Positions 1 to 6,699 of a DNA stretch of 10,148 bases are shown here, one piece after another (within the stretch, counting starts at the first letter, position 1; each line of letters starts with the position of its first letter). The notes beneath the pieces were generated by a model that saw only the letters and a list, made by a program, of their open reading frames with translations, was not told the origin of the DNA and ran no database searches. Both the position numbers and the translations under genes were made by a program. Source of the DNA: Schleiferiaceae bacterium (lineage in GTDB: Bacteria; Bacteroidota; Bacteroidia; Flavobacteriales; Schleiferiaceae); assembly GCA_023260615.1 (NCBI GenBank), contig JALQUY010000059.1:1-10148 (forward strand). The letters run 5' to 3'.

Positions 1-1244
1 TCACATACCTGAATGATGGGCGACAAAAGCGATGTCATTTCAATTTCGTCGTGGTGTGCACCAATAGCGTTGCAGATATCCGGCTTCTCCCCGTACTTCT
101 CCGCCCACTGCATACCAAGCAAAGCGTGCGGCAAATCGGTTTCCTCAAAAGGCACTTTGCCGATGTCGTGCAACAAACCGGCGCGCTTCGCTGCTTTGGG
201 GTTGAGCCCAAGCTCGGAGGCCATGACCGCGCTCAGCTTGGCCACTTCTTTGGAGTGCGACAAGAGGTTTTGGCCGTAAGACGAGCGGTATTTCATGCGG
301 CCGACCATACGCATGAGCTCAGGATGCAAACCGTGGATGCCCAGCTCAATCGCCGTGCGCTTGCCCAATTCCGCTACTTCGTCCTCAATGCTCTTAGTCA
401 CCTTGTCGACCACCTCTTCAATGCGCGCAGGGTGAATACGTCCGTCCGTCACCAAACGGTGCAGAGACAAGCGTGCAATTTCGCGGCGAACCGGGTCAAA
501 ACAACTCAAAATGATGGCCTCAGGGGTGTCGTCAACGATGATTTCCACACCTGTTGCGGCCTCGAGGGCGCGAATGTTACGACCCTCGCGTCCAATGATG
601 CGGCCCTTCATTTCGTCGTTTTCGATATGGAAAACAGATACGGCGTTCTCATTCGCCTGTTCGGTCGCAATGCGCTGAATCGTCTGGATCACGATCTTTT
701 TCGCCTCTTGGTTGGCGGTCATCTTCGCCTCTTCTAGGGCGGTCTGAATGAAACTCGAGGCTTCGTGCTTGGCTTGGGCCTTGACCGCTTCAATCATCTG
801 CTCTTTGGCTTGATCTGCGGTGATACCTGCCAGGCTCTCCAATTTTCGCAACTGCTCTTGCAAGGCCTTGTCCAGCTGGCTTTCTTTGACTTGGATGCTC
901 TCGAGTTTCCGCGTGTAGCTCTCTTCCAGCTTATTCAGCTCCTTTTCGCGGCGGCGCGTTTCCTCAACTTCTTTGCTGTGGTCCCGCTGGGCCTCCTTGA
1001 GTTGGGCATGTTGGTCCCGAATCTTGGCTTCGCGCTCTTGCGAACGCTGCTCGTGCTTTTCTTTCAGTTCCAAATAGCGCTCCTTGGATTGGAGCATCTT
1101 TTCTTTCTTCAGGGCCTCGCCCTCTTTTTCAGCCTCCCGAAGGATGGCTTCCGACTTTGCCTTTAGCGCGGTCTTCTGCAAGGCAACGGCGCCGACGGCG
1201 CCCCCCGCTAGACCGGCCAATACGGCCAAAATGGTCTCTATCAT
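1..1244 (-). CDS. rny: Ribonuclease Y (partial, C-terminus beyond window)
   Basis: Endoribonuclease that starts mRNA decay, anchored to the inner face of the cytoplasmic membrane. Reading leftwards from an ATG at 1244-1242, 414 complete codons are visible. Residues 1-22 (MIETILAVLAGLAGG...) form a membrane anchor. Residues ~25-190 are highly charged Lys/Glu/Gln-rich coiled coil. A KH RNA-binding domain carries GRIIGREGRNIRALE from residue 214. The HD metal-dependent phosphohydrolase domain has LLHDIGKVP with the metal-binding pair H359-D360 and the AIGAHHDE motif with H397-H398-D399. The last visible codons read PIIQVC plus two bases. The family is about 520 residues, so roughly 100 are missing to the left. 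It lies 66 bp after zapA in the same direction and is probably cotranscribed with it. The identification is very secure. The start is chosen because it gives the membrane anchor directly at the N-terminus. Confidence 0.96.
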   Translation of the reverse strand, partial: MIETILAVLAGLAGGAVGAVALQKTALKAKSEAILREAEKEGEALKKEKMLQSKERYLELKEKHEQRSQEREAKIRDQHAQLKEAQRDHSKEVEETRRREKELNKLEESYTRKLESIQVKESQLDKALQEQLRKLESLAGITADQAKEQMIEAVKAQAKHEASSFIQTALEEAKMTANQEAKKIVIQTIQRIATEQANENAVSVFHIENDEMKGRIIGREGRNIRALEAATGVEIIVDDTPEAIILSCFDPVRREIARLSLHRLVTDGRIHPARIEEVVDKVTKSIEDEVAELGKRTAIELGIHGLHPELMRMVGRMKYRSSYGQNLLSHSKEVAKLSAVMASELGLNPKAAKRAGLLHDIGKVPFEETDLPHALLGMQWAEKYGEKPDICNAIGAHHDEIEMTSLLSPIIQVC

Positions 1245-1266
1245 GGTTTCAATCTCAACGTCCAAA

Positions 1267-1289
1267 CTCCTCCAGACGTTCTGGAAGAG
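1267..1289 (-). other. RNA stem-loop in the zapA-rny gap
   Basis: On the minus strand the 66-bp gap between zapA and rny holds a 10-bp stem, CTCTTCCAGA then loop ACG then TCTGGAGGAG, with one U-G pair. The U-G pair is a C-A mismatch on the plus strand, so the full stem exists only in the rny-sense RNA. No U-run follows, so it does not look like an intrinsic terminator. The 3' arm contains GGAGGAG, but it is 22 nt before the rny ATG, too far for a normal ribosome-binding site. It could be a processing or stability element in the mRNA, or chance. Confidence 0.45.
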
Positions 1290-1310
1290 GTGGTACGCGA
1301 AATCTGCCTG

Positions 1311-1604
1311 TTATTGGCTCAGAACCGCATCCAGCTGGGCTTGGACGCTTTGAAGGCGTCCCAGAATGGCATCCTGGTCCTTGGTGTCCCCTCCTTTTAG
1401 CCCCAACAATTGGTTGGCGAGTTGAAGGGCGCACATGGCCAGCGCATCTTGCTTGTCTCCCACTGCATAGCGCTCTTCAAAGCGCTGCATGGCAGATTGT
1501 ATCATGGACACCGCCTTGCGGACTTGTTCTTCCTCCTGACGTTCAATGGTCAAGGGATAGTTCCTTCCGGCGATGGACACTTTTATTTTGAGCGAGTCAT
1601 TCAT
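1311..1604 (-). CDS. zapA: Cell division protein ZapA
   Basis: Cytoplasmic protein that binds FtsZ and bundles Z-ring filaments. The 97-residue length fits the family. The N-terminal part (KIKVSIAGRNYPLTI, residues ~6-20) is the beta-hairpin globular head seen in Bacteroidota ZapA. EEEQVRKAVSMIQSAMQRFE (~24-43) is the first helix. The stretch VGDKQDALAMCALQLANQLL (~48-67) starts the long C-terminal coiled-coil helix used for dimer and tetramer formation. It starts 12 bp after the stop of the coiled-coil gene upstream and precedes rny, so the three probably form one transcription unit. The start at 1604 gives a compact N-terminus directly before the first strand. Family assignment is by remembered similarity to Bacteroidota ZapA sequences and is strong. 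Confidence 0.9.
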   Translation of the reverse strand: MNDSLKIKVSIAGRNYPLTIERQEEEQVRKAVSMIQSAMQRFEERYAVGDKQDALAMCALQLANQLLGLKGGDTKDQDAILGRLQSVQAQLDAVLSQ

Positions 1605-1616
1605 TTCCAGCTGGGC

Positions 1617-1907
1617 TTAGGCGTTCAGTTGTGCTACGCACTTGTTGATTTCCCGTACCCATTCGTTCAACTGAAGCTTTAGCGCCCGGCGTTCTTCCTG
1701 GCTGCCATTAAACGCCATCAGCAAACGAAGTTGTTCAATTTCACTGCGCAGATCCGCCACTTTCTTGCGCTCTTGCGCCAGCTCTTGCGTGAGGGAGGCC
1801 ACCGTAGCGGCTTGCGATTCCAGCTCACCAATGGCCAAGCGGTAGCGCTCAATCAAGGAATGTACTTGATCTTGAATGCGTTGTACCTGGTCGAGGGCGT
1901 TGGACAT
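1617..1907 (-). CDS. Small coiled-coil protein upstream of zapA
   Basis: Protein of 96 residues from MSNALDQVQRI, function unknown. Nearly the whole chain is predicted amphipathic helix, rich in Glu, Gln, Leu, Ala and Arg with heptad-like spacing (residues ~5-65). A short conserved-looking tail follows, LKLQLNEWVREINKCVAQLN, resembling the end of a small hypothetical protein I remember next to zapA in other Bacteroidota. It has no signal peptide or membrane segment, so it is cytoplasmic. Position as the first gene before zapA suggests a partner or regulator of ZapA, comparable in build to ZapB, but no homology to ZapB is claimed. In-frame ATGs also exist at 1952 and 1940. I prefer 1907 because a TAAGTTTG promoter box (1935-1928) lies just upstream and because the longer starts would leave only ~21-33 bp to the divergent gene. 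Confidence 0.78.
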   Translation of the reverse strand: MSNALDQVQRIQDQVHSLIERYRLAIGELESQAATVASLTQELAQERKKVADLRSEIEQLRLLMAFNGSQEERRALKLQLNEWVREINKCVAQLNA

Positions 1908-1927
1908 GCGTAGGGATTTTGAACCCT

Positions 1928-1935
1928 CAAACTTA
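1928..1935 (-). promoter_or_regulatory. Candidate -7 box for the coiled-coil/zapA/rny unit
   Basis: Read on the minus strand this is TAAGTTTG, an exact match to the Bacteroidota -7 consensus TAnnTTTG. It ends 20 bp before the ATG at 1907, so transcription would start roughly 10-16 nt before that codon. A TTG (-33 type) is present upstream but only 14 bp away, shorter than usual. A short degenerate motif like this can occur by chance. Confidence 0.35.
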
Positions 1936-1973
1936 GCCATTCCCAAGCGCAATTCCTATCTTCCACCGCAGCT

Positions 1974-3572
1974 ATGCCACGCATTTTTATCGCCTTTTTC
2001 AGTCTACTCAGCCTCAATGTGTTCGCGCAATCGCCCATTGCCGTTCAACCCATTGGGGGCGAGGTAGATTTTGCCGGTACGTTTGGAGAATTGCGCTCCC
2101 ACCACTTCCACTCAGGCGTGGATGTTCGCACAGGCGGTCAAACGGGCTGGCCCGTGCGAGCCGTCCAAGATGGGTATTTGAGTCGCATCGTCGTCCGGCC
2201 GGACGGGTTTGGATGGGCGCTCTACCTCCGTCACCCCAATGGCTACACGTCGGTCTATGCCCATTTGGAGGACTTCAAACCTGAGTGGCATGACGTGGTG
2301 GTTCAGCGTGCTTCAGCAAGCAAAAACAACCGTTTAGACCTGTACTTTTCAGCCGGAGAGTACCCGGTTCGCGCCGGAGACACGATTGCTTGGTCTGGGA
2401 ATTCAGGAGGTTCGGCCGGCCCTCACCTACATTTTGAATGGCGTGACACGCGAACGGAAGAGCCGCTCAACCCTTTTGCCTATGGAATGCACTATGGAAG
2501 TGACAGCTACTCCCCGCGTATCTTAGCCTTGCACACCGCAGATGGCCAGAAAGCCACTGTTACCTCCGGTGCATGGAGCCAAGTACTCAGCGTCCATAGC
2601 TGGCAAGAGCTATCTGCCGAAATCAAAGACAAAAAGCATCCCCAAGGTTTAAATCTAGGCATTCAAGCCCTTGAAATTCAGTGGTCATGGAGTGAGAAGC
2701 AAACGGCCCATGGGTTTGAAATGGACCGATTCTCTTTTGACGATACACGGTGCGCAGATGGCCTCATGCAGCCCCAAGTGCACCGCAGAACCGGCCTAAG
2801 GACCTATCGATTAGCCCCGAGCCTAGGATCCGCGCCTGCGTGGTCATCGCCCGATCTCGATGTCACGCAACCGGGTCGCTATACCGTCACACTAACGGCA
2901 CGCGCTGCCAATGGCGAAATCACGCAAGCGAGTGGTCCCGTTGAGCTTTTAGCTGGGACGGGCTATCCCTGGGCGGACCCGCTTCTCCCTGGAAAAGTGG
3001 ATGTTCAATCCGGAAGCCTGCAGGCGGAAGATCTGCGTATGGTCTGGAACCGGAACAGTTTCACAGACCCCATTGTGCCTAGCCTGAGCAAAGTGGGCGA
3101 CCGAAAATGGCAAGCCAGCCCGGACGTACCGGTCCTGCGCTCCTTGGTCTATTTCTGGACGCCCCCTGCGGACTATCCGGAAGCCTGGCGGAGCAAAACT
3201 GTCCTGATTGGCCGCGATCCACGGGGATCCTACCGCATTGTGGGCGAGCCTCAGTCTGACGGAAGTTTGCGCTTCATTATCAAGATATTCGGAACGCTAA
3301 GCATCGCTCAAGACCTAGAGGCTCCTGTTTTTTCAGGTCTTAAATCGGGCAGTTTTCAAGGCAAGCCCGCCTGGTATATTAGCCTGAAAGACAACCTCCT
3401 AGATGTTGTAGACTACGATGCCTATGTAGATGGGACTTGGACCTGGGCATACTACGATGCCAAAAACCGGCGTTTGTACATCCCCAAGCAGGGTCATTCG
3501 GGAGGACTCTTGCGCCTGAGCGCTGAAGATGAGGCCGGAAACCGAAGTACCTTTGAGGCTACACTTCCATGA
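1974..3572 (+). CDS. Exported M23 family (LytM-type) metallopeptidase
   Basis: Predicted exported zinc peptidase that would cut peptide cross-links of peptidoglycan, or act as a scaffold or activator. The 532 residues start with a signal peptide (MPRIFIAFFSLLSLNVFA, likely cut before Q19). The M23 domain (~25-170) keeps the whole active site: H46 and D50 in HFHSGVD, YAHL with H97, and H151-x-H153 in GPHLHFE. It therefore looks catalytically competent. Residues ~175-430 are a beta-rich region I cannot name. The last ~100 residues (from APVFSGLK to LSAEDEAGNRSTFEATLP) look like an Ig-like beta sandwich. The TGA stop overlaps the next ATG (ATGA, 3569-3572), so the genes are translationally coupled. 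It diverges from the zapA block, with 66 bp between start codons. The only promoter-like string just upstream is a weak TATCTTCC at 1957-1964. Confidence 0.92.
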   Translation: MPRIFIAFFSLLSLNVFAQSPIAVQPIGGEVDFAGTFGELRSHHFHSGVDVRTGGQTGWPVRAVQDGYLSRIVVRPDGFGWALYLRHPNGYTSVYAHLEDFKPEWHDVVVQRASASKNNRLDLYFSAGEYPVRAGDTIAWSGNSGGSAGPHLHFEWRDTRTEEPLNPFAYGMHYGSDSYSPRILALHTADGQKATVTSGAWSQVLSVHSWQELSAEIKDKKHPQGLNLGIQALEIQWSWSEKQTAHGFEMDRFSFDDTRCADGLMQPQVHRRTGLRTYRLAPSLGSAPAWSSPDLDVTQPGRYTVTLTARAANGEITQASGPVELLAGTGYPWADPLLPGKVDVQSGSLQAEDLRMVWNRNSFTDPIVPSLSKVGDRKWQASPDVPVLRSLVYFWTPPADYPEAWRSKTVLIGRDPRGSYRIVGEPQSDGSLRFIIKIFGTLSIAQDLEAPVFSGLKSGSFQGKPAWYISLKDNLLDVVDYDAYVDGTWTWAYYDAKNRRLYIPKQGHSGGLLRLSAEDEAGNRSTFEATLP

Positions 3573-4210
3573 TGCAGCGCGTTTATACCTTCTTTTTAGG
3601 GGCACTATTGAGCCTCGCCGCCTACGGACAGCAAGCCGTCCAGGTAAGCGGGGTGATTTTGGCTCAAGATTCGGCCCGTCAAACCATTCCAAACGCCAAA
3701 ATCCAAGTGAAAGGCCGCCCACTGGTCATGGAGTCTGGCGACGATGGCTTCTTTAGCATCGCGGCCATTCCGGGCGATTCGGTCATTGTGCGACGATTTG
3801 GCTTTCAATCTGAAAAACTCTGGGTGCCCGATACGCTCACGGGCGACTCGTACCTCGCCGTCATTCAAATGGCCTGGAATACCTTGGAGCTCGAAGAGGT
3901 CATCCTCTACCCTTGGCCCCGCCCCGAAGATCTGAACCGGGAACTGCTCGCGATGGAAGTCAAGACCACCGAGCGGGACATTGCCCTGCGCAATCTGGCC
4001 ATTCAATCGCTCAAAGAACAGGCCAAAGCCATGGGCATGGACGCGGGTGAGATGCAGCGCTACATCCTGTCGGCCCAAGCCCAAAGCGTCCACAATGCCA
4101 ACCGCTACTACGGCAGCAATGGAGGCACGGCTATTTTGGGCCGTTTGAGCGATCCCTTTGCCTGGTCGCAGTTCTTTAATGCCCTGAAACGCGGCGATTT
4201 CTCCCGCTAA
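3569..4210 (+). CDS. Exported carboxypeptidase-regulatory-like domain protein
   Basis: Protein of 213 residues, exported and of unknown exact role. A signal peptide (MMQRVYTFFLGALLSLAAYG, cut near residue 20) is followed by one carboxypeptidase-regulatory-like beta-sandwich domain (~25-102; VQVSGVILAQDS, PNAKIQVKG, GFFSIAAIPGDSVIVRRFGFQ). Residues 107-118 (ELEEVILYPWPR) resemble the LEEVxV segment that links this domain to the plug in fused TonB-dependent receptors. The C-terminal ~95 residues are mainly helical and end in DPFAWSQFFNALKRGDFSR. I recall small Bacteroidota proteins with the same ground plan (domain, EEVxxYPWP, helical tail), but no function is known to me. It overlaps the M23 gene by 4 bp and the receptor gene by 1 bp (TAATG), which suggests coordinated synthesis and a possible physical link with the receptor. 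Confidence 0.85.
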   Translation: MMQRVYTFFLGALLSLAAYGQQAVQVSGVILAQDSARQTIPNAKIQVKGRPLVMESGDDGFFSIAAIPGDSVIVRRFGFQSEKLWVPDTLTGDSYLAVIQMAWNTLELEEVILYPWPRPEDLNRELLAMEVKTTERDIALRNLAIQSLKEQAKAMGMDAGEMQRYILSAQAQSVHNANRYYGSNGGTAILGRLSDPFAWSQFFNALKRGDFSR

Positions 4211-6378
4211 TGCTTGGATTCCTCCTCTGCGCAAGCACCTGGGGCGCTTTGCCTCAGGATACCGTCCCTCAAGAGGGTACGTTGCAAGAAGTAGAGGTCA
4301 TTGCGCGCAACATTGAAGCGAATACCATCCGGCTAAAGACCTTGAATTTTGGCGGCGTGGGGCAAGTAGGCGGCTCGATTGAGGGCTTGGTCCGAAGCCT
4401 CGCCGGGGTCGCCGGTTCCGACGAACTTTCCTCTCAGTATTCTGTGCGAGGCGGCAATTTTGACGAAAACCTGCTCATCATCAACGGCTTTGAAGTCTAC
4501 CGTCCCCAGTTGGCGCGAAGCGGGCAGCAAGAGGGTTTAAGTGCGATCAACCCTGACTTTGTGCAGTTCTTGGCCTTTTCTGCGGGCGGCTTTGACGCGT
4601 CCAAAGGCGACAAGCTCTCCTCGGTGCTGGACGTGCAGTACCGAAGCCGAAACACCTACGAGCTCCCGGGCCAGCAAATTCGGGCCGGTTTGTTTTCCGG
4701 ACGGGTCTTTGCTTCGACCCTCTTGGACAAAAAAGGAAAAAACGGACCCGTGTACCAATCCCTGGCGGTGGGGGTGCGTTACCGCTCGAATGCGCCCTTT
4801 ATTCGAGGCGGGGACGTGCAAGGCGACCTGCGTTCGGATGCCCAGGACGTCCAATTTTTGTTTGAATCCGCCAGCCTGCGCTGGTTCCACGAGGTCCTTG
4901 GCATTGCCCAAACCAGCACCTTTGCCCTGCGTCCCTCGTCGCGCACCACAGAATTTGGCACGGTGACAGAAGTGCTGCGCCTCAATGTCTACATGAACGG
5001 CATTGAGCGCTACCAGTACCAAAACGCTTTCCTGGGCGCACGGAGTCGCTACTCGCTCACGGAAAATCAACAGCTCTTTTTGGAGTCCAGCGTCGCCCAA
5101 GCGCTCGAACAAGAAGACATGGATGTGGAAAGCGCCTACCTGCTCGGAGAAGTCAACAACAACCTGGGTTCCGATGCCTTCGGCGAAATTTCCTACCTCC
5201 GCGGATCAGGGGGACACCAGCGCTATGCCCGCAACCAGCTTTGGGTGCGCGAATGGCAGTCTAAGGCCGGCTACGTCTACAAAGGCGACGGACAGCGGGT
5301 GGAAGCAGCGCTTAGCTACCGCCACCAGGATGGATTGGACATTGTACATGAATGGGTGAATTTGGATTCGGCTGGTTACAGTCTGCCCCACCAACCTACC
5401 GCCGTCCTACTTCAAGGCGGCGACACCCTGTTGACCACCAAAGAAAGCTTGCGCCTCTTTCAAGTGACGGACAGCCGTGGCCAGCTCGTGAACGGGAAGG
5501 TCCATGCGCACGTGCTTTGGCAGGGTGCTATTCCGGAAGTGGGATTCAAACCTGGCTGGAATGCGGGGTTGCGCTACGTACGGGACAGCCGAAGTGGGGA
5601 ACAGCGCCTGAGCCCTCGCCTTTCGCTGTACTGGAGTTTGCCAAGCCGCCACGGGGTGGAGCTTTCCGCTGGATCTTATGCGCAGACCGCCAGTGTCCGG
5701 GAATTGCGCGATTGGTCCACCTCTCGTTTTTTGGGACAGGCCCGAATGCAGCACGCGTGGCACGCCATTGCCGCCGTCGAAAAGCAGTTCACCTCCAAGG
5801 GGCGCCCCTTCTTCTGGCGCGGCGAGGCCTACATCAAGTATCTGGACCGTGCCTTCCCCTTTGAGCAGGATGGCATGCGCGTGCGTTACTTGGGCGAAGG
5901 ACCAGGCGTAGCACGTGTGGTGGGTGTGGACAACCGGGTGCACAGCGAATGGCTGCCCGGCACCGAATCATGGGCCAGTCTGTCCCTGTTCCGCGCGCAG
6001 GAGCGCTTTGGGGAGGTTTGGACAGACCGCGGGAGCGATTACCGCTACAGTTTTTCCCTGCGCGTAGAAGATGCCTTGCCCGACAACTTGAACGACAAGG
6101 TCTACATGCAGATCAATGTGACAGGCGGTTTTCCCTTTGGAGCGCCCCTTTCGGCGGATAAAGATTTTCGTTCTCCCCCCTACCGCCGAATGGACCTCGG
6201 CTTTCAACACGACTTTGGTCCCAAGGCCAGCCTAGGCCTGGAGGTCTTCAACTTGCTCGAAATCCGAAACACGGCCTCCTATTTCTGGATCATGGACATC
6301 TCCACCGCGCGGCAATACGCGGTGCCCAACTACTTGACCAACCGCTTGCTCAACCTCATTTTCCAATACAAACTCTAG
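4210..6378 (+). CDS. TonB-dependent outer membrane receptor
   Basis: Outer-membrane beta-barrel transporter driven by TonB; substrate unknown. It has 722 residues. The N-terminus is MLGFLLCASTWGALPQD, a short signal-like segment with no Lys or Arg. A TonB-box-like segment TLQEVEVIA follows (~24-32). The plug domain (~45-150) shows SIEGLVRSLAGVAG, YSVRGGNFDENLLIINGFEVYRP and FSAGGFDASKGDKLSSVLDVQYR. The rest is barrel strands with YIKYLDRAFPFEQDGMRVRY and WLPGTESWASLSLFRAQERF near the C-terminal third, and ends LNLIFQYKL. It lacks the N-terminal carboxypeptidase-regulatory-like domain common in this phylum; a similar domain is encoded by the overlapping gene just upstream. No SusD-like partner gene is nearby, so it is probably not a glycan-uptake SusC/D pair. 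No ATG, GTG or TTG exists in frame between the upstream stop (4177-4179) and 4210, so the start is forced. Confidence 0.93.
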   Translation: MLGFLLCASTWGALPQDTVPQEGTLQEVEVIARNIEANTIRLKTLNFGGVGQVGGSIEGLVRSLAGVAGSDELSSQYSVRGGNFDENLLIINGFEVYRPQLARSGQQEGLSAINPDFVQFLAFSAGGFDASKGDKLSSVLDVQYRSRNTYELPGQQIRAGLFSGRVFASTLLDKKGKNGPVYQSLAVGVRYRSNAPFIRGGDVQGDLRSDAQDVQFLFESASLRWFHEVLGIAQTSTFALRPSSRTTEFGTVTEVLRLNVYMNGIERYQYQNAFLGARSRYSLTENQQLFLESSVAQALEQEDMDVESAYLLGEVNNNLGSDAFGEISYLRGSGGHQRYARNQLWVREWQSKAGYVYKGDGQRVEAALSYRHQDGLDIVHEWVNLDSAGYSLPHQPTAVLLQGGDTLLTTKESLRLFQVTDSRGQLVNGKVHAHVLWQGAIPEVGFKPGWNAGLRYVRDSRSGEQRLSPRLSLYWSLPSRHGVELSAGSYAQTASVRELRDWSTSRFLGQARMQHAWHAIAAVEKQFTSKGRPFFWRGEAYIKYLDRAFPFEQDGMRVRYLGEGPGVARVVGVDNRVHSEWLPGTESWASLSLFRAQERFGEVWTDRGSDYRYSFSLRVEDALPDNLNDKVYMQINVTGGFPFGAPLSADKDFRSPPYRRMDLGFQHDFGPKASLGLEVFNLLEIRNTASYFWIMDISTARQYAVPNYLTNRLLNLIFQYKL

Positions 6379-6380
6379 GC

Positions 6381-6614
6381 ATGCGCATCGTTGACACCCT
6401 GCCCCATCCTGACTTCCGCATTGTGCTGTACGCGACGGAAACCCATTTTTTGGTCGAAATCGAAGCAGGACCCATGCGCCAATCCTACCGCTACAGCAAG
6501 GAGCGCTTTGGAGATCTCGGCACCGTAAAGGCCACAATCACCCCGGAATGGCTGGAATCCGTACGCCAGCACTTCAACGGCATGTATGTGGATTGGAAAA
6601 AAACGTGGGAATAA
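6381..6614 (+). CDS. Small conserved-type protein of unknown function
   Basis: Protein of 77 residues, starting 2 bp after the receptor stop and thus the last gene of the envelope operon. It has no signal peptide, membrane segment or cysteine, and looks cytoplasmic with a mixed alpha/beta fold: strands at DFRIVLYATETHFLVEIEAGPMRQSYRY (~11-38) and a C-terminal helix at PEWLESVRQHFNGMYVDWKKTWE. The beginning MRIVDTLPHPDF resembles a short hypothetical protein I remember from other Bacteroidota, which makes a real gene more likely. The terminator begins inside its stop codon (A-run 6613-6618). Function cannot be assigned. Confidence 0.75.
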   Translation: MRIVDTLPHPDFRIVLYATETHFLVEIEAGPMRQSYRYSKERFGDLGTVKATITPEWLESVRQHFNGMYVDWKKTWE

Positions 6615-6687
6615 AAAAGCCCGCAGGGAGTTTAACTACCCTATACACCAAACAAGAAGAAACCTTGTTCCCCCCTGCGGGCCTTTT
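6613..6687. terminator. Bidirectional intrinsic terminator with structured loop
   Basis: A perfect 10-bp stem, GCCCGCAGGG (6619-6628) with CCCTGCGGGC (6673-6682), is preceded by six A and followed by CTTTT. It can stop the plus-strand envelope operon (short U4 tail) and, better, the minus-strand aminotransferase gene, whose RNA ends in GCUUUUUU. The loop is unusually long (44 nt) and holds a second hairpin, AACAAG (6651-6656) with CTTGTT (6664-6669). It sits between the convergent stop codons at 6614 and 6702. Confidence 0.88.
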
Positions 6688-6699
6688 AAGAACACCTAA

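Noticed and set aside
51..737. 228-codon plus-strand open frame at the left end
   Set aside because: It lies entirely antisense to the KH and HD domains of RNase Y and has low-complexity composition without a family match.
1245..1310. Possible 6S RNA after zapA, as in E. coli
   Set aside because: The gap is only 66 bp, too short for a 6S RNA, and only one simple hairpin is present.
1957..1964. TATCTTCC as promoter of the M23 operon
   Set aside because: It matches TAnnTT but misses the final TG and has no TTG at proper spacing, too weak to list as a feature.
3605..4234. 209-codon minus-strand open frame opposite the regulatory-like protein
   Set aside because: It is antisense to a gene with a clear signal peptide and domain, and it crosses into the receptor gene; no family features.
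4210..6378. SusC-type glycan receptor assignment
   Set aside because: No SusD-like lipoprotein or glycan-active enzyme is next to it and the fused N-terminal domain typical of SusC is absent.
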